The translations under genes were made by a program, and so were the position numbers. Below the pieces are notes generated by a model. The model searched no databases, was not told the DNA's origin, and saw only the letters and a program-made list of their open reading frames with translations. 64,000 nt of DNA, from the NCBI RefSeq assembly GCF_000421345.1, contig NZ_ATWV01000013.1, forward strand, positions 1 through 64,000, written 5' to 3'. Below are positions 1 to 8,432 of this stretch, one piece after another (positions within the stretch are counted from its first letter, which is position 1; every line of letters begins with the position of its first letter). Source of the stretch: Treponema bryantii NK4A124. GTDB taxonomy: Bacteria; Spirochaetota; Spirochaetia; Treponematales; Treponemataceae.

Positions 1-294
1 GGTTCAGAATTTATGGATTTCTCAGGAATTGAAAATTCTAAGGATGGAAGAAAAAGAACTTGTTTGTATTTTGCGCATCCTTATTGTGCAAGTGAGCGAG
101 GAACTAATGAAAATCACAACAGGATATTCAGACGATTTTATCCAAAGGGAACAGATTTTTCTAAATTGAATCCAAAACTTTTTGCTGAAGTTCAGGAATG
201 GATGAATAACTATCCGAGAAAAATCCTTAAAGGGTCAACTCCAGAATTGGAACTTCAAAAACATATAGGTATGAATTTTAAGATTCCAATATAA
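1..294 (+). CDS. IS30-family transposase, C-terminal fragment (5' end outside window)
   Basis: The frame is open from the first base and ends at TAA 292-294, giving 97 visible residues. It begins GSEF, which in IS30 transposases directly follows the second catalytic Asp (DNGSEF). It then carries the conserved ERGTNENHN block with the catalytic Glu, and the PKGTDFSKLNPK block typical of the IS30 DDE domain end. An internal ATG at 13 could be mistaken for a start but lies inside the domain. Most of the DDE core and the N-terminal HTH must lie upstream, so intactness cannot be judged here. No clear right inverted repeat was recognised after the gene. It marks the accessory stretch that continues with the Rpn-like genes. 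Confidence 0.9.
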   Translation, partial: GSEFMDFSGIENSKDGRKRTCLYFAHPYCASERGTNENHNRIFRRFYPKGTDFSKLNPKLFAEVQEWMNNYPRKILKGSTPELELQKHIGMNFKIPI

Positions 295-322
295 AAAAAT
301 ATCACCAGTTTAAAGAAACTGG
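293..322 (-). terminator. Hairpin with T-run on the minus strand
   Basis: CCAGTTT (305-311) pairs with AAACTGG (316-322) around a 4-nt loop. On the minus strand the stem is followed after 5 nt by seven T residues (299-293). This fits an intrinsic terminator for the leftward Rpn-like gene ending at 470. It overlaps the IS30 stop codon and could also serve rightward transcription weakly. Confidence 0.5.
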
Positions 323-469
323 CGACATTATTATTTACAAGTTACAAGGAAAAATAACTTTAATGACTACCCTCCCCATTAACTTTCTTCTATATTATAT
401 ATGTTTATTAATGATGATTTTTTGTGGGGGGAAATACTTAAAATTGCAGGTTTTGTAAAACGTTTTATG

Positions 470-1378
470 TCACAAATGTTCAGGAGCAGGCTCGCTTACT
501 ATTTTACGAACCTCTTCTTCTGGCATTTTTAGAGATTTAGCAATGACTTCTATTGGAACTTTGTTAGCGTAGAAATTTCTGGCAGCTTCAATAGCCTTCT
601 CCTGTTTACCCTGAATAATGCCGTCGCGGAGCCAGCCTTTGATACTTAATTCTTCATTAAATTCTGTAAGTAACGTCATCTTTACCTCCGCCTTCTGTTC
701 TCTGATATAGCCTTCCAAAAGGTTTTGTTCACTTGCCCATTCTATAGCTTCGTCTACAGCTTTTTCTGTTTGCATGCCATTATCTCTGTTTTGTTTTATA
801 CGGCTTGTGAACTGTATATAATCATACAACGACTTACATTTTTTTTGAAGAGGTAGATTGTAATCCTTATTGATATTTAACACACGGGCAGTCCATTCAT
901 ATCTTCCGCTTTTATCTTCCTGCATAAATGCATCTGAAAGCTTCAGTTCATAATCTTCATCCCGGATGGTATCTCCATTGTAAAATACTACATAATTTGG
1001 ATTGGGTATTTTTATAAGAGTACTGCTTGTAAGTTGTTCTTCTGCATTTATGAGAAACTTATGATAAAGCTGTGAAAAATAAAAGAAACCTCTCAGGGGC
1101 ATATTTTGATTTGTTGTTCGCTGATGTTCAAAAAGTGTCATCTGTGAATCTACAAGAAATGACACATCATTATGCATCTTTATGAAAAGCACATTATCGA
1201 GCGTGTTCAGCATAAGTGCATCTGGATCAGTGTAATTTGTATTATTTAGCGCATTGTAAAGCTCGAGCCGCCAGCGTTTACTGCGTTCACTGTCTTTTCC
1301 AAAAACTGCAATGAACAGGCTGTCATAGATTTTGTGTTGAACTGTAAAACCTTCTGAATTTTCTTGAGTCTGAGTCAT
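470..1378 (-). CDS. Rpn/PD-(D/E)XK nuclease-family protein (putative transposase-like)
   Basis: This 302-residue protein resembles the Rpn (recombination-promoting nuclease) / PDDEXK-transposase superfamily found in many copies in Treponema and Clostridia. The N-terminal half holds the likely nuclease core: Asp in DVSFLVDSQ and the EHQ triplet near residues 71-86 fit the D...ExQ variant of the PD-(D/E)XK site. PLRGFFYFSQLY and KIPNPNYVVFYNG are family blocks that I recognise. The C-terminus is charged and helical with a KMPEEEVRKIV tail, also seen in the second Rpn-like gene (KLSPEEIAQAQ). AGAGG lies 7 nt before the ATG. It lies alone in a leftward unit. Function is inferred from family only. 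Related proteins promote RecA-independent recombination. Confidence 0.75.
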   Translation of the reverse strand: MTQTQENSEGFTVQHKIYDSLFIAVFGKDSERSKRWRLELYNALNNTNYTDPDALMLNTLDNVLFIKMHNDVSFLVDSQMTLFEHQRTTNQNMPLRGFFYFSQLYHKFLINAEEQLTSSTLIKIPNPNYVVFYNGDTIRDEDYELKLSDAFMQEDKSGRYEWTARVLNINKDYNLPLQKKCKSLYDYIQFTSRIKQNRDNGMQTEKAVDEAIEWASEQNLLEGYIREQKAEVKMTLLTEFNEELSIKGWLRDGIIQGKQEKAIEAARNFYANKVPIEVIAKSLKMPEEEVRKIVSEPAPEHL

Positions 1379-1488
1379 ATTTAAACCTCTTTAATATAGT
1401 TTTTTGGAAATTGTTTAAAATACCGACCAGCTGTTACCGCCCGCCGGCAAAACAAATTCCTCACACTATATAAATAGACTCACTTTGT

Positions 1489-1525
1489 TCATTTCTGACA
1501 CTTTTTTTGGAAAAAAGTTGAAAAA
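1489..1525. repeat. Sequence shared upstream of both Rpn-like genes, copy 1
   Basis: TCATTTCTGACAC followed by a T-run, GG, an A-run and TTG recurs almost unchanged at 4991-5026. Each copy lies roughly 85-150 nt upstream of an Rpn-like gene on the minus strand, with a TATATAA-like stretch in between. It may be a shared promoter region or the boundary of a duplicated unit. Confidence 0.55.
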
Positions 1526-1538
1526 TCTTTTTATAAAG

Positions 1539-3122
1539 TTAGGCTTTGGCAGGAACTTTTTCCTGATTGTTTCTAACTGATAACCATAAATTTTTACAAA
1601 AATCATAAAACGCATCATTAATAAATATAGCTTTTGTAATTTCTTCCGCAGGTGAAATCAATTCGGGTTGCATACGGAACAGAGGATAATATCGTTCCAG
1701 AGCATCTGAATGAGTGTTGAAATAATCAATTGCATGAACCCAATCTATATCTCGAGCAGGGAATTGATAATCAATATCTATTAGTTCATAAATTTGGTCC
1801 GTTGTTTCTTTTTGAGAGATTTCTTTGAACTCTTTATCTTCCAATTTATTTTTTATATTTTCTCCCACGTTTTGAATTTTATCCAGGAGATAAGGAGCTA
1901 TTCTATCACCAATTTTATAATAAATAAGATCTTGGGGTAAAAATATGTCGTAGTCTTTTTCACCATCGAAAATAACATAAGAATCTTTATGACAACATTC
2001 TCTTAATCTATTTTCGAAGGAAACTTCATCTTCTTCTTTTATATTTTCTAACAAGAAGTTTCTGATATCAATCTGGCTATCGAAATATTTTGATAATTCA
2101 TTTATATAATCATCAATTGTAAATTTTATAAAAATGAAAGAGTCTGTCGTATCAGGTCCAAATAAAGAATGGCTGAATCCCAAAGAAAAGCCATGTACTA
2201 TATTATTTTTAGGATCTCTTGAAATTCCTACGTTTCTGGAATATCTGTCTCTATTATTTTCCGCTTCAATTATCGATTTCAAAAGTTTTAAGTAATCTTC
2301 TTTTGTATTATTTAACTGGATGTATTTAATTAAATCTTTAAAAGCAAGGCCATAAGAAAAATAAGCCTCCAGTGCTTGCTGAAAATTATAGCTTCCAATT
2401 TCATATTCTTTGAATCTGTATTTCCAAAAATTATTGAGTGTTTCTCTACCAAATTTTTCTTCAATAAGTTCTTTATAATAAAAGTTTATGTTTCCCAGAT
2501 AAGTTTTTTCCATGAGATAAATTTTTTCTTCCTCTGAAATATCAGTCTTCCTAACAATACTATAAAGTCTGTTGAAGTCACAGCGGGCAGGGAGTTCAAT
2601 TTGTTCATCAAGAATATTATTAACAATTTTTACCGCTTTTTCGCAATCTTCTCTGTCAAAGTCACCACAGATAAATATTTTTTCTTTTAGTTTACTTTCC
2701 ATGAAACATAGAATTGCTAAAAGTCTTATATAATAAGTATCTCCATAAATTCTTAGACCTCTTTGTCTAATCTGATTTTCATAAATTTTTGAACGTACAT
2801 CTGGACTTAAATATAATTGTTCCAGGATTGCCGGCGCTGCATTTTCATCATAGTTATCTATTTCTCTTTTTAATCGAAATATATCTCCTGTATTCATATA
2901 ATTATAATCACTGGATGCTTGCCAGAAATGAGTTTTCTCTCCGAAATATTTATTTGTATGCTCTTTTACCTTGCAAAAAGCATAAGCCCCTACCCCCTTG
3001 TAATAAAACTTTTCCCAGTCTGTAAGATAAATCTTATTTGCTAAAACAAGAGTCTCTTCATAGACTTTTGTCCATTCCTCTTGAGTTACTGAATTTGAAA
3101 TTGAAAAATATAAATATGCCAT
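1539..3122 (-). CDS. Hypothetical protein, 527 aa, mostly helical
   Basis: I do not recognise this protein. It is 527 residues long with no signal peptide and no evident membrane segment, so probably cytoplasmic. It is rich in Lys, Glu, Tyr and Ile and looks largely alpha-helical, with scattered aromatic-rich stretches (FYYKGVGAYAF, DSFIFIKFTIDDY). No nucleotide-binding loop, nuclease motif or zinc cluster was seen. AGGAG 6 nt before the ATG supports the start. The low G+C of the gene compared with the 5-30 kb region, and its place between two Rpn-like genes and an HTH regulator, suggest an accessory gene. It is divergent from the regulator at 3282 across a 159-bp AT-rich gap. Confidence 0.6.
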   Translation of the reverse strand: MAYLYFSISNSVTQEEWTKVYEETLVLANKIYLTDWEKFYYKGVGAYAFCKVKEHTNKYFGEKTHFWQASSDYNYMNTGDIFRLKREIDNYDENAAPAILEQLYLSPDVRSKIYENQIRQRGLRIYGDTYYIRLLAILCFMESKLKEKIFICGDFDREDCEKAVKIVNNILDEQIELPARCDFNRLYSIVRKTDISEEEKIYLMEKTYLGNINFYYKELIEEKFGRETLNNFWKYRFKEYEIGSYNFQQALEAYFSYGLAFKDLIKYIQLNNTKEDYLKLLKSIIEAENNRDRYSRNVGISRDPKNNIVHGFSLGFSHSLFGPDTTDSFIFIKFTIDDYINELSKYFDSQIDIRNFLLENIKEEDEVSFENRLRECCHKDSYVIFDGEKDYDIFLPQDLIYYKIGDRIAPYLLDKIQNVGENIKNKLEDKEFKEISQKETTDQIYELIDIDYQFPARDIDWVHAIDYFNTHSDALERYYPLFRMQPELISPAEEITKAIFINDAFYDFCKNLWLSVRNNQEKVPAKA

Positions 3123-3269
3123 ACATTACTCCTATATTGTATTAATATTTTTACATTACATAGATTGTATAATACATATAATACACTTTATGTTTAAAGT
3201 AAAGCATAAAGTCACAAAAAAGTTCATTTTGAAGCAATATTTATACTTTTTTTTACATTTTTTATCAGT

Positions 3270-3275
3270 TATAAT
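3270..3275 (+). promoter_or_regulatory. -10 element (TATAAT) for a probable leaderless mRNA
   Basis: A perfect TATAAT lies 6 nt before the ATG at 3282, with no Shine-Dalgarno sequence between. Transcription would start at or next to the start codon. The same layout recurs before several other genes in the window. Confidence 0.5.
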
Positions 3276-3281
3276 AAAAAC

Positions 3282-3875
3282 ATGAATATTTTGAGATTAT
3301 TGCGAGACAGGAATAAATTTACTCAGGATTTTGTTGCCGAGAAATTAGGTGTAACACGACAGTCATATATCAGATATGAAAATGGTGATGTTGAACTCAA
3401 TGCGTCTGCTATTCGTACTCTGGCACATTTATATCAGATTGAATACAGAAATATTATTGATGGCGTTATGCCGGAAGATACTATTTCCTATATGGGAGCG
3501 AATAACCGAGATACGGAAAAGTTCCGCCAGATTGTTTTGTATGCGCTGCAGACGGCGGGGGATCTGGTTTATCTTACTCAAACTGATTTTTATAAGCTCA
3601 TTTATTTAATTCATAAGGATTTTTACGAGCAGTATTTTGTTTCCCTGACTTCGCTTTATTATCCAGAGCAGGCTCTTTCTGAAGGCCTTGAGATTTATGC
3701 AAACGAAATAGCGAAGATGGAAACTGAGAATCTTGTTGAAATGCTGAATACTTCAATTCACAAGGGGCAGTCTAAAAAGATAATTCCTCTTAAACGTGCT
3801 AATCTGAATTATCTTTCTGGAACTGAAGTCTGCTTCTTACATCGCGAGTTTTCTAAGTATTCGACGGAGTTTTAA
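3282..3875 (+). CDS. XRE-family HTH regulator with a C-terminal domain of unknown role
   Basis: Residues 1-60 form a Cro/C1-type helix-turn-helix (LLRDRNKFTQDFVAEKLGV, then TRQSYIRYENG). The remaining 135 residues carry a conserved-looking TDFYKLIYLIHKDFYEQYF helix pair and a C-terminal charged segment. This could be an effector or partner-binding domain, faintly like antitoxins that bind through a second domain, but I cannot assign it. It is divergent from the 527-residue gene and has no partner toxin gene next to it on the same strand. The start at 3282 lacks a Shine-Dalgarno but has TATAAT 6 nt upstream. A strong hairpin follows the stop codon. Confidence 0.75.
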   Translation: MNILRLLRDRNKFTQDFVAEKLGVTRQSYIRYENGDVELNASAIRTLAHLYQIEYRNIIDGVMPEDTISYMGANNRDTEKFRQIVLYALQTAGDLVYLTQTDFYKLIYLIHKDFYEQYFVSLTSLYYPEQALSEGLEIYANEIAKMETENLVEMLNTSIHKGQSKKIIPLKRANLNYLSGTEVCFLHREFSKYSTEF

Positions 3876-3882
3876 AACAATA

Positions 3883-3904
3883 ACGGCTTGGGAAACCAAG
3901 CCGT
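3883..3904. terminator. Hairpin between convergent genes
   Basis: ACGGCTTGG (3883-3891) and CCAAGCCGT (3896-3904) form a perfect 9-bp stem with a GAAA loop. It lies between the stop codons of the HTH gene (3875) and the second Rpn-like gene (3924), so it can end transcription from either side. There is no long T-run on either strand. Confidence 0.6.
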
Positions 3905-3923
3905 ATGAATAATAAATTCCTGT

Positions 3924-4907
3924 TCACGCAGGTTCGTGGTTTATTTTTTCCTTTAGTTCCTGGACTTTTTCGAGTGTAAGACCTTGAGCCTGGGCGATTT
4001 CTTCTGGAGAAAGCTTGCCCATTTTTAAGAGATTAATAGCGGCTTCTTCGGCCTTCTGTTGTGCCCCCTGTTCTAGTCCTTGCTGTAAACCTTCTGCGTG
4101 ACCTCGTTTTTCAGCGTTGTGTATTTGTGTATTCTTGTCGCGTTCGGCAATGAAACGAGAATTCTGAACGAACCAGTTGTCGTCTGCTTCGCTCATGTAT
4201 TTTACAGTGTTTTCTGCAGCCATAATTCCTTTTTCACTCCTGACAAGTTCGCTGATATAATCAGCATATTGGTCATTGTCTACATAACTGAAAAACAATC
4301 CCCATTTTTCTACTGGAGTTAGTTCCTCAATAGGGGTACCGAGCTTTTTGCGAATAGTTCTTAAATCAATAAAGATTATATTCTGCCTGTCCGAAAGTCC
4401 CTGACCCGATTCATTTTTCATAGTATACCACGATAGGATTTTATTGTCATCTTTCCTGTAATGAAAATTGAGTATGGAGATCTGATAGACTTTTGGAGAA
4501 TCCCAGTTGTCACCTTTTTTAGCATTATTATTCAAAAGTCTCGACGCTTGAATTTCTGCACGAACCGCATAGTCATAATCTTCCTTCCAGGCCTGGATTT
4601 CAATATCAGATAATTCTCCGTTATCAAACTCAACTGTTATATCATAGCTCATTCCTTTTTGATTAGGAGCATCCTTAGGTGGTTCGTTTGGTTTTAATAT
4701 CACATACTTTACAGTTCGCCCAAGTACTGCAGAGATAAAACTTTGCAATGCCAGGTTTGAATCTTCAGTTTCCTGAGTAAAGATTCCTTTAAAGGTTGAG
4801 TCATACAGCGGACTCAAAAGTGCCGTAGGATTAGGCCTCTTAATATACAGCTGTGCCGGATACTGAGGTTCAAATTCTTTGTCATCTTCCTTTTTGTTTT
4901 CTTCCAT
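3924..4907 (-). CDS. Rpn/PD-(D/E)XK nuclease-family protein (PDDEXK_2 type)
   Basis: This 327-residue protein is of the PDDEXK_2 / Rpn type. LLSPLYDSTFKGIF at the N-terminus is the family's DxxFK block. The site YDITVEFDNGELSDIEIQ carries the catalytic Asp and the ExQ pair. A helical tail rich in Gln, Glu and Ala (residues 270-300) ends in a small HTH-like KLSPEEIAQAQGLTLEKV segment. I place the start at 4907 because AGGAGA lies 6 nt before that ATG. A longer frame to 4937 has no such signal. It differs in sequence from the Rpn-like protein at 470-1378, so this is not a recent copy, although both share an upstream sequence. Likely role: DNA cleavage during recombination or mobile-element behaviour. 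Confidence 0.8.
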   Translation of the reverse strand: MEENKKEDDKEFEPQYPAQLYIKRPNPTALLSPLYDSTFKGIFTQETEDSNLALQSFISAVLGRTVKYVILKPNEPPKDAPNQKGMSYDITVEFDNGELSDIEIQAWKEDYDYAVRAEIQASRLLNNNAKKGDNWDSPKVYQISILNFHYRKDDNKILSWYTMKNESGQGLSDRQNIIFIDLRTIRKKLGTPIEELTPVEKWGLFFSYVDNDQYADYISELVRSEKGIMAAENTVKYMSEADDNWFVQNSRFIAERDKNTQIHNAEKRGHAEGLQQGLEQGAQQKAEEAAINLLKMGKLSPEEIAQAQGLTLEKVQELKEKINHEPA

Positions 4908-4990
4908 AAAAATCTCCTGATTTATATAATGGGACATAGTGCCGCACCGCGGCCCTTACATATCTCTATATATAAATTAGATTTGATATG

Positions 4991-5026
4991 TCATTTCTGA
5001 CACTTTTTTGGAAAAAATTTGAAAAA
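4991..5026. repeat. Sequence shared upstream of both Rpn-like genes, copy 2
   Basis: Second copy of the TCATTTCTGACAC / T-run / GG / A-run / TTG sequence also seen at 1489-1525. It fills the gap between the exporter's stop codon and the upstream region of the Rpn-like gene. Confidence 0.55.
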
Positions 5027-5027
5027 A

Positions 5028-7472
5028 CTATTTGTGATTTCTTCCGTAGAAAAATGAGCTGATGTAGGCGGTGGCGAGGCCGATGAAGATTGAGAGGCCT
5101 ATGAGGTGGACGGGTTTGAAGGAGCTGAGGGCAAGGGCGCCGAAGGAGATTATGGTGGTTACGAAGGAGACCATTGTGGCAAAGGGCTCGAGGATGGTGG
5201 TTTCGTTTTGTGACGCGGTGGTTTCGTTGGACATGGTGGTTTCGATACGTTCGCTTCGCGAACACTCAACCACCGTGCGTTTTTCGTTTTCCATCATGTA
5301 GATGATGTAGTCAAGGCCGAGGCCGAAGACAAGAATAAGGCCTGTTACCGAGAAGAATTCCATATTTATTTTGCAGATTGCAAAAACTGCTACTACAATC
5401 AGGATAATTAAAAAAGGCACGGAAATGATTTTCAGGGCCTGCTTCCAGCTGTAAAAGAAGCGGAGCATTATGAACATCAGAATATATGCAATTATAAAGA
5501 ACTTGAAAATCATAATGGTGAGGCTGTCTAAGTCTGCACTTATATCCTGAGACTTGCTTATGAAATATACGTTGTCATCCTGTTCTGCTAATGAACGGTA
5601 GTTAGTATAATCTGTAACCTTTGTTGGCAACATTACTGTAAAGTATTTTCCATCAACCTGACCGAGCCAGGCAGAAGAGATTGCTGATTCTATAAAAGAC
5701 GGAATGTTTCCATTTTCAAAAGAAACAAAGGTCTTTCCGCTTTCTTCATAATCTTCCATTAAGTTTTTAAGCGCAGCTGATGTTTCTGCTTCATCAAAAC
5801 CAAGATTCAAAAGCTGGTCACCGGCATTTTCCATCAGTTTTTTATAGGCCTGGCGGGATTTTTTCTGCACTGCCTGTGACGGAACAAAGCTTGATGTACT
5901 TACATAGCCAATCTGGCCGCCTGTCATTTCTTCAAACTTGTGGCGAAGGGCTTCTTCGTTTGCCAGTGCCTGATCTTCCGTTTCTCCGCTGACAATGTAC
6001 CAGCCGCCAGGGGTATACTGAATTACCTGCGATGCTGTAATTTCATCCTGAAGAAGGCGGCCTTTCATATCGTAAAGGGTAAGGAGATTGTTTTTGATTT
6101 TTACATTTTTGTGACAAATTAAAATCGAAATAAGGGCAAAAAGGAAGAGGCCTATAATAACGCTTCTGCCTACCCACTTCTGCTCAAGGCGTCTGATAAC
6201 TTTTGCAAAGCCTTTTGTAAAACGAACCTTACCTCTCTGGGTGGGCAATTTGATATATGGATAAACTGCGATGGTTGTAAGGAAGGAACTTACCAGACCT
6301 GTGAGACAGAAAAAGGACATCTGTTTAAGAATTGCAAAGGGGGCAAAAAGCAGGATTGCAAAACAGATTCCTGTTGAAATAATGGCCATTAAGAGGCCGG
6401 AAAAAATATGATTTCTGATTTCGATTCCAGATTTTAATTCTGTGTTGGCAGACCAGTGGGTAAAAAAATGCAGGCTGTAATCTATACAGGAACCTATAAG
6501 CGAGGTACCAAAGACCAGAGTGATTACGTGCATTTTATGGAATACAGCCAGGGTTGCAAGCACAGCCACTCCCAGTGAAATTAAAATTGAGCCTACGGAA
6601 TAGGCCAGGGGCTGCAGGGAACGGAAGATGAAAATTAAAAGAATTATTACTGCCAGCATGGAAAGGCTTGCAATAATTGAAATTTCCCTGCTGGCAGAAT
6701 TAGAACTTTCGTGGCTGTGAAAAGGAGTTCCCGAGTAGACAAATGTTGCATCAGGGAATTCTGCTGTGGCCGAGTAAATTTCTGTAATGGCATTATTTTT
6801 TGATGCCAGTTTTGCTCCCTCCCGGCTTAAAACGCCCCTTATCATTACATACCATTTTCCCTCGAACTTTGAGGCAAGCACTCCGTCTTTTACACTCATG
6901 GCGGTTCCGGCATTCTGGACTGCAGTAAGATAATTCTGCAGATGATGTTCTGTGAGTAAAAAGGGGTCGCTGTCCAGATTGTCCAGAGGCAGCATTGTAA
7001 AACCGCCGTAGGCTTTTGAAAGGGCTTCCATGGCAAAATCCTGAGCACCCTCCGGGTTTGTCAGAATCTTGTCTGCTGTTTTTTCATCAATAAGAAAGGA
7101 ACGGTATTTATACAGAAAATCTGTTATCTCGCCCATGGAACTTACATCGTTGTAAAGCGAAAGAGATTCAAAATTATGGCTGTCTTTTAGCCTGTCATAA
7201 ACCGCTTCTGCAACCTGCTTTGCCTGAGCAAAATCTTCGCTGGCGACAAGTACAAAAACATTCTGCGATGTTACAGCCATCATTTTTTCATCTGCCTTTT
7301 TTACTGAAGCCTTTGAAATGCTTTTAGGAACAAGATTAAAAAGATCTGAATCTATGCTGATTTTTCCGTGAAAAAATATCAGTGAAAAAATGAAAAAGGC
7401 AAGGATAAGCGAATGATAAATAATCCATGCGCCCAGGAGTTTTTTTTGAGAAATATTTATCAGTCTGTTCAT
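5028..7472 (-). CDS. MMPL/RND-superfamily lipid exporter (ApeM-like)
   Basis: This 814-residue protein has the two-fold layout of MMPL/RND exporters: TM1 near residues 13-33, a large external domain, five more TM segments around 250-400, a second TM and external domain near 430-640, then the last TM bundle. SLIGSCIDYSLHFFTH and FGLGLDYIIYMM are the paired TM4/TM10 segments with the conserved G-x-x-x-D-Y. Such exporters move lipids or polyene products across the inner membrane. GGGAG precedes the ATG and overlaps the acyltransferase stop, so it ends a leftward operon. A palindromic repeat is inserted in frame near residues 733-746 (TVVECSRSERIETT), in the loop just after TM10, where related proteins are shorter. 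Fold confidence is high; substrate is inferred from the cluster. Confidence 0.85.
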   Translation of the reverse strand: MNRLINISQKKLLGAWIIYHSLILAFFIFSLIFFHGKISIDSDLFNLVPKSISKASVKKADEKMMAVTSQNVFVLVASEDFAQAKQVAEAVYDRLKDSHNFESLSLYNDVSSMGEITDFLYKYRSFLIDEKTADKILTNPEGAQDFAMEALSKAYGGFTMLPLDNLDSDPFLLTEHHLQNYLTAVQNAGTAMSVKDGVLASKFEGKWYVMIRGVLSREGAKLASKNNAITEIYSATAEFPDATFVYSGTPFHSHESSNSASREISIIASLSMLAVIILLIFIFRSLQPLAYSVGSILISLGVAVLATLAVFHKMHVITLVFGTSLIGSCIDYSLHFFTHWSANTELKSGIEIRNHIFSGLLMAIISTGICFAILLFAPFAILKQMSFFCLTGLVSSFLTTIAVYPYIKLPTQRGKVRFTKGFAKVIRRLEQKWVGRSVIIGLFLFALISILICHKNVKIKNNLLTLYDMKGRLLQDEITASQVIQYTPGGWYIVSGETEDQALANEEALRHKFEEMTGGQIGYVSTSSFVPSQAVQKKSRQAYKKLMENAGDQLLNLGFDEAETSAALKNLMEDYEESGKTFVSFENGNIPSFIESAISSAWLGQVDGKYFTVMLPTKVTDYTNYRSLAEQDDNVYFISKSQDISADLDSLTIMIFKFFIIAYILMFIMLRFFYSWKQALKIISVPFLIILIVVAVFAICKINMEFFSVTGLILVFGLGLDYIIYMMENEKRTVVECSRSERIETTMSNETTASQNETTILEPFATMVSFVTTIISFGALALSSFKPVHLIGLSIFIGLATAYISSFFYGRNHK
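5196..5274. repeat. Palindromic repeat inside the exporter gene, one full and two partial copies
   Basis: A full 40-bp copy (5235-5274) starts GGTGGTTTCGATAC, has the inner stem TTCGC/GCGAA, and ends ACTCAACCACC. Two partial arms, GGTGGTTTCGTT, lie just before it at 5196-5207 and 5217-5228. All three are read through in frame by the minus-strand exporter gene and encode Glu-Thr-Thr rich peptide (IETTMSNETTASQNETT). Confidence 0.9.
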
Positions 7473-7475
7473 AAA

Positions 7476-8432
7476 CTACTCCCAGAAATCAAAAAAGTTA
7501 TACCACTGATATGGATAGAGAATGCAGTACTTTTCCAGGCGGGCTACAAACTCGCCGCAGCACTGAATAATGCGGGCCTCACGTTCTGAGCGAGGGCAGT
7601 TAAAATCTGTATGGCATTTTTCTATATAAACGTTCTGCTTTGGATTAAAGATTGAAAGGCGGCTGCGCAGACCAAACATAAAATATACTGGGGCTTTTAA
7701 AAGGGCTGCTATCAAAAAGACTCCGTATGGGAAAGGTGCATCTTTTCCAAGGAAGCTTATTCTTAAATTCTTTTCTTTTAGGGCAACTGATGTTCTGTCA
7801 CCCGCAATTACAACCAGAGAACCGGCTTCTATCGCATCCATTAAGGTTACGATTGAATCGGGTCCTATGTCGTTTGAATTTATTACATTAAACGAAACTT
7901 TTGGATTTACACTTTTAAGGGTTTCCGAAAAATTACGGTTTACATCCATATCCATTACAACATAAACAGGAACCTCACGGCCCACGAGCTGTTTGTTATA
8001 ATCTGAAAGGCTTCTAAGCAGCTCCATGTTTCCCAGATGCGATGTAATTAAAAGTGCTCCTTTTCCAGAGCGGAGTAAATCAAGAATATTTTCTACATCA
8101 TCGTTATGATATTGTATGCGGTCGAATTTTATTTTTCCGAGCCAGCCTTCCATCTTCTCCAAAACACAAAGAGAAAAAGAACGCATCTGTCTGTAGGCGC
8201 TGATTCTTGGCGGGATTTTTCTTCCCGTAAATTCACGAAGCTGTTTCTGATAAGTTTGACATGCCTTTCTGGCATTTTTATTAAAAATATAATAGAAAAA
8301 AGTTACCGGATAAATAAGTGAGCGAACCATAAAACCTGGTGAATACTTAAATAAAACCAGCAGCAGCTTTAGCGGTCTATTTGTTTTGATAACTTCTTTT
8401 TCTTCGGCCCAATGTTTGTGTTCTTCGCTCAT
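7476..8432 (-). CDS. LpxL/HtrB-type lysophospholipid acyltransferase (ApeD/J-like)
   Basis: This 318-residue protein belongs to the lipid A biosynthesis acyltransferase family. The catalytic HX4E is seen in TSHLGNMELL near residues 128-137, and AGDRTSVALKEKNL holds the conserved GDR substrate block. FLGKDAPFPYGVFLIAALL is the downstream family motif. An N-terminal hydrophobic segment (residues 22-48) probably anchors it to the inner membrane. Its ATG overlaps the glycosyltransferase stop by 4 bp (ATGA), indicating translational coupling. In aryl-polyene clusters of Gram-negative bacteria such an enzyme, sometimes fused to a glycosyltransferase, is thought to attach acyl groups to the lipid anchor. 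The same GT-then-acyltransferase order appears here as separate genes. It might instead be a spirochaete glycolipid enzyme. Confidence 0.85.
   Translation of the reverse strand: MSEEHKHWAEEKEVIKTNRPLKLLLVLFKYSPGFMVRSLIYPVTFFYYIFNKNARKACQTYQKQLREFTGRKIPPRISAYRQMRSFSLCVLEKMEGWLGKIKFDRIQYHNDDVENILDLLRSGKGALLITSHLGNMELLRSLSDYNKQLVGREVPVYVVMDMDVNRNFSETLKSVNPKVSFNVINSNDIGPDSIVTLMDAIEAGSLVVIAGDRTSVALKEKNLRISFLGKDAPFPYGVFLIAALLKAPVYFMFGLRSRLSIFNPKQNVYIEKCHTDFNCPRSEREARIIQCCGEFVARLEKYCILYPYQWYNFFDFWE

Noticed and set aside
3282-3875. Antitoxin of a toxin-antitoxin pair
   Set aside because: No small same-strand toxin gene is adjacent, and the C-terminal domain is not clearly an antitoxin type.
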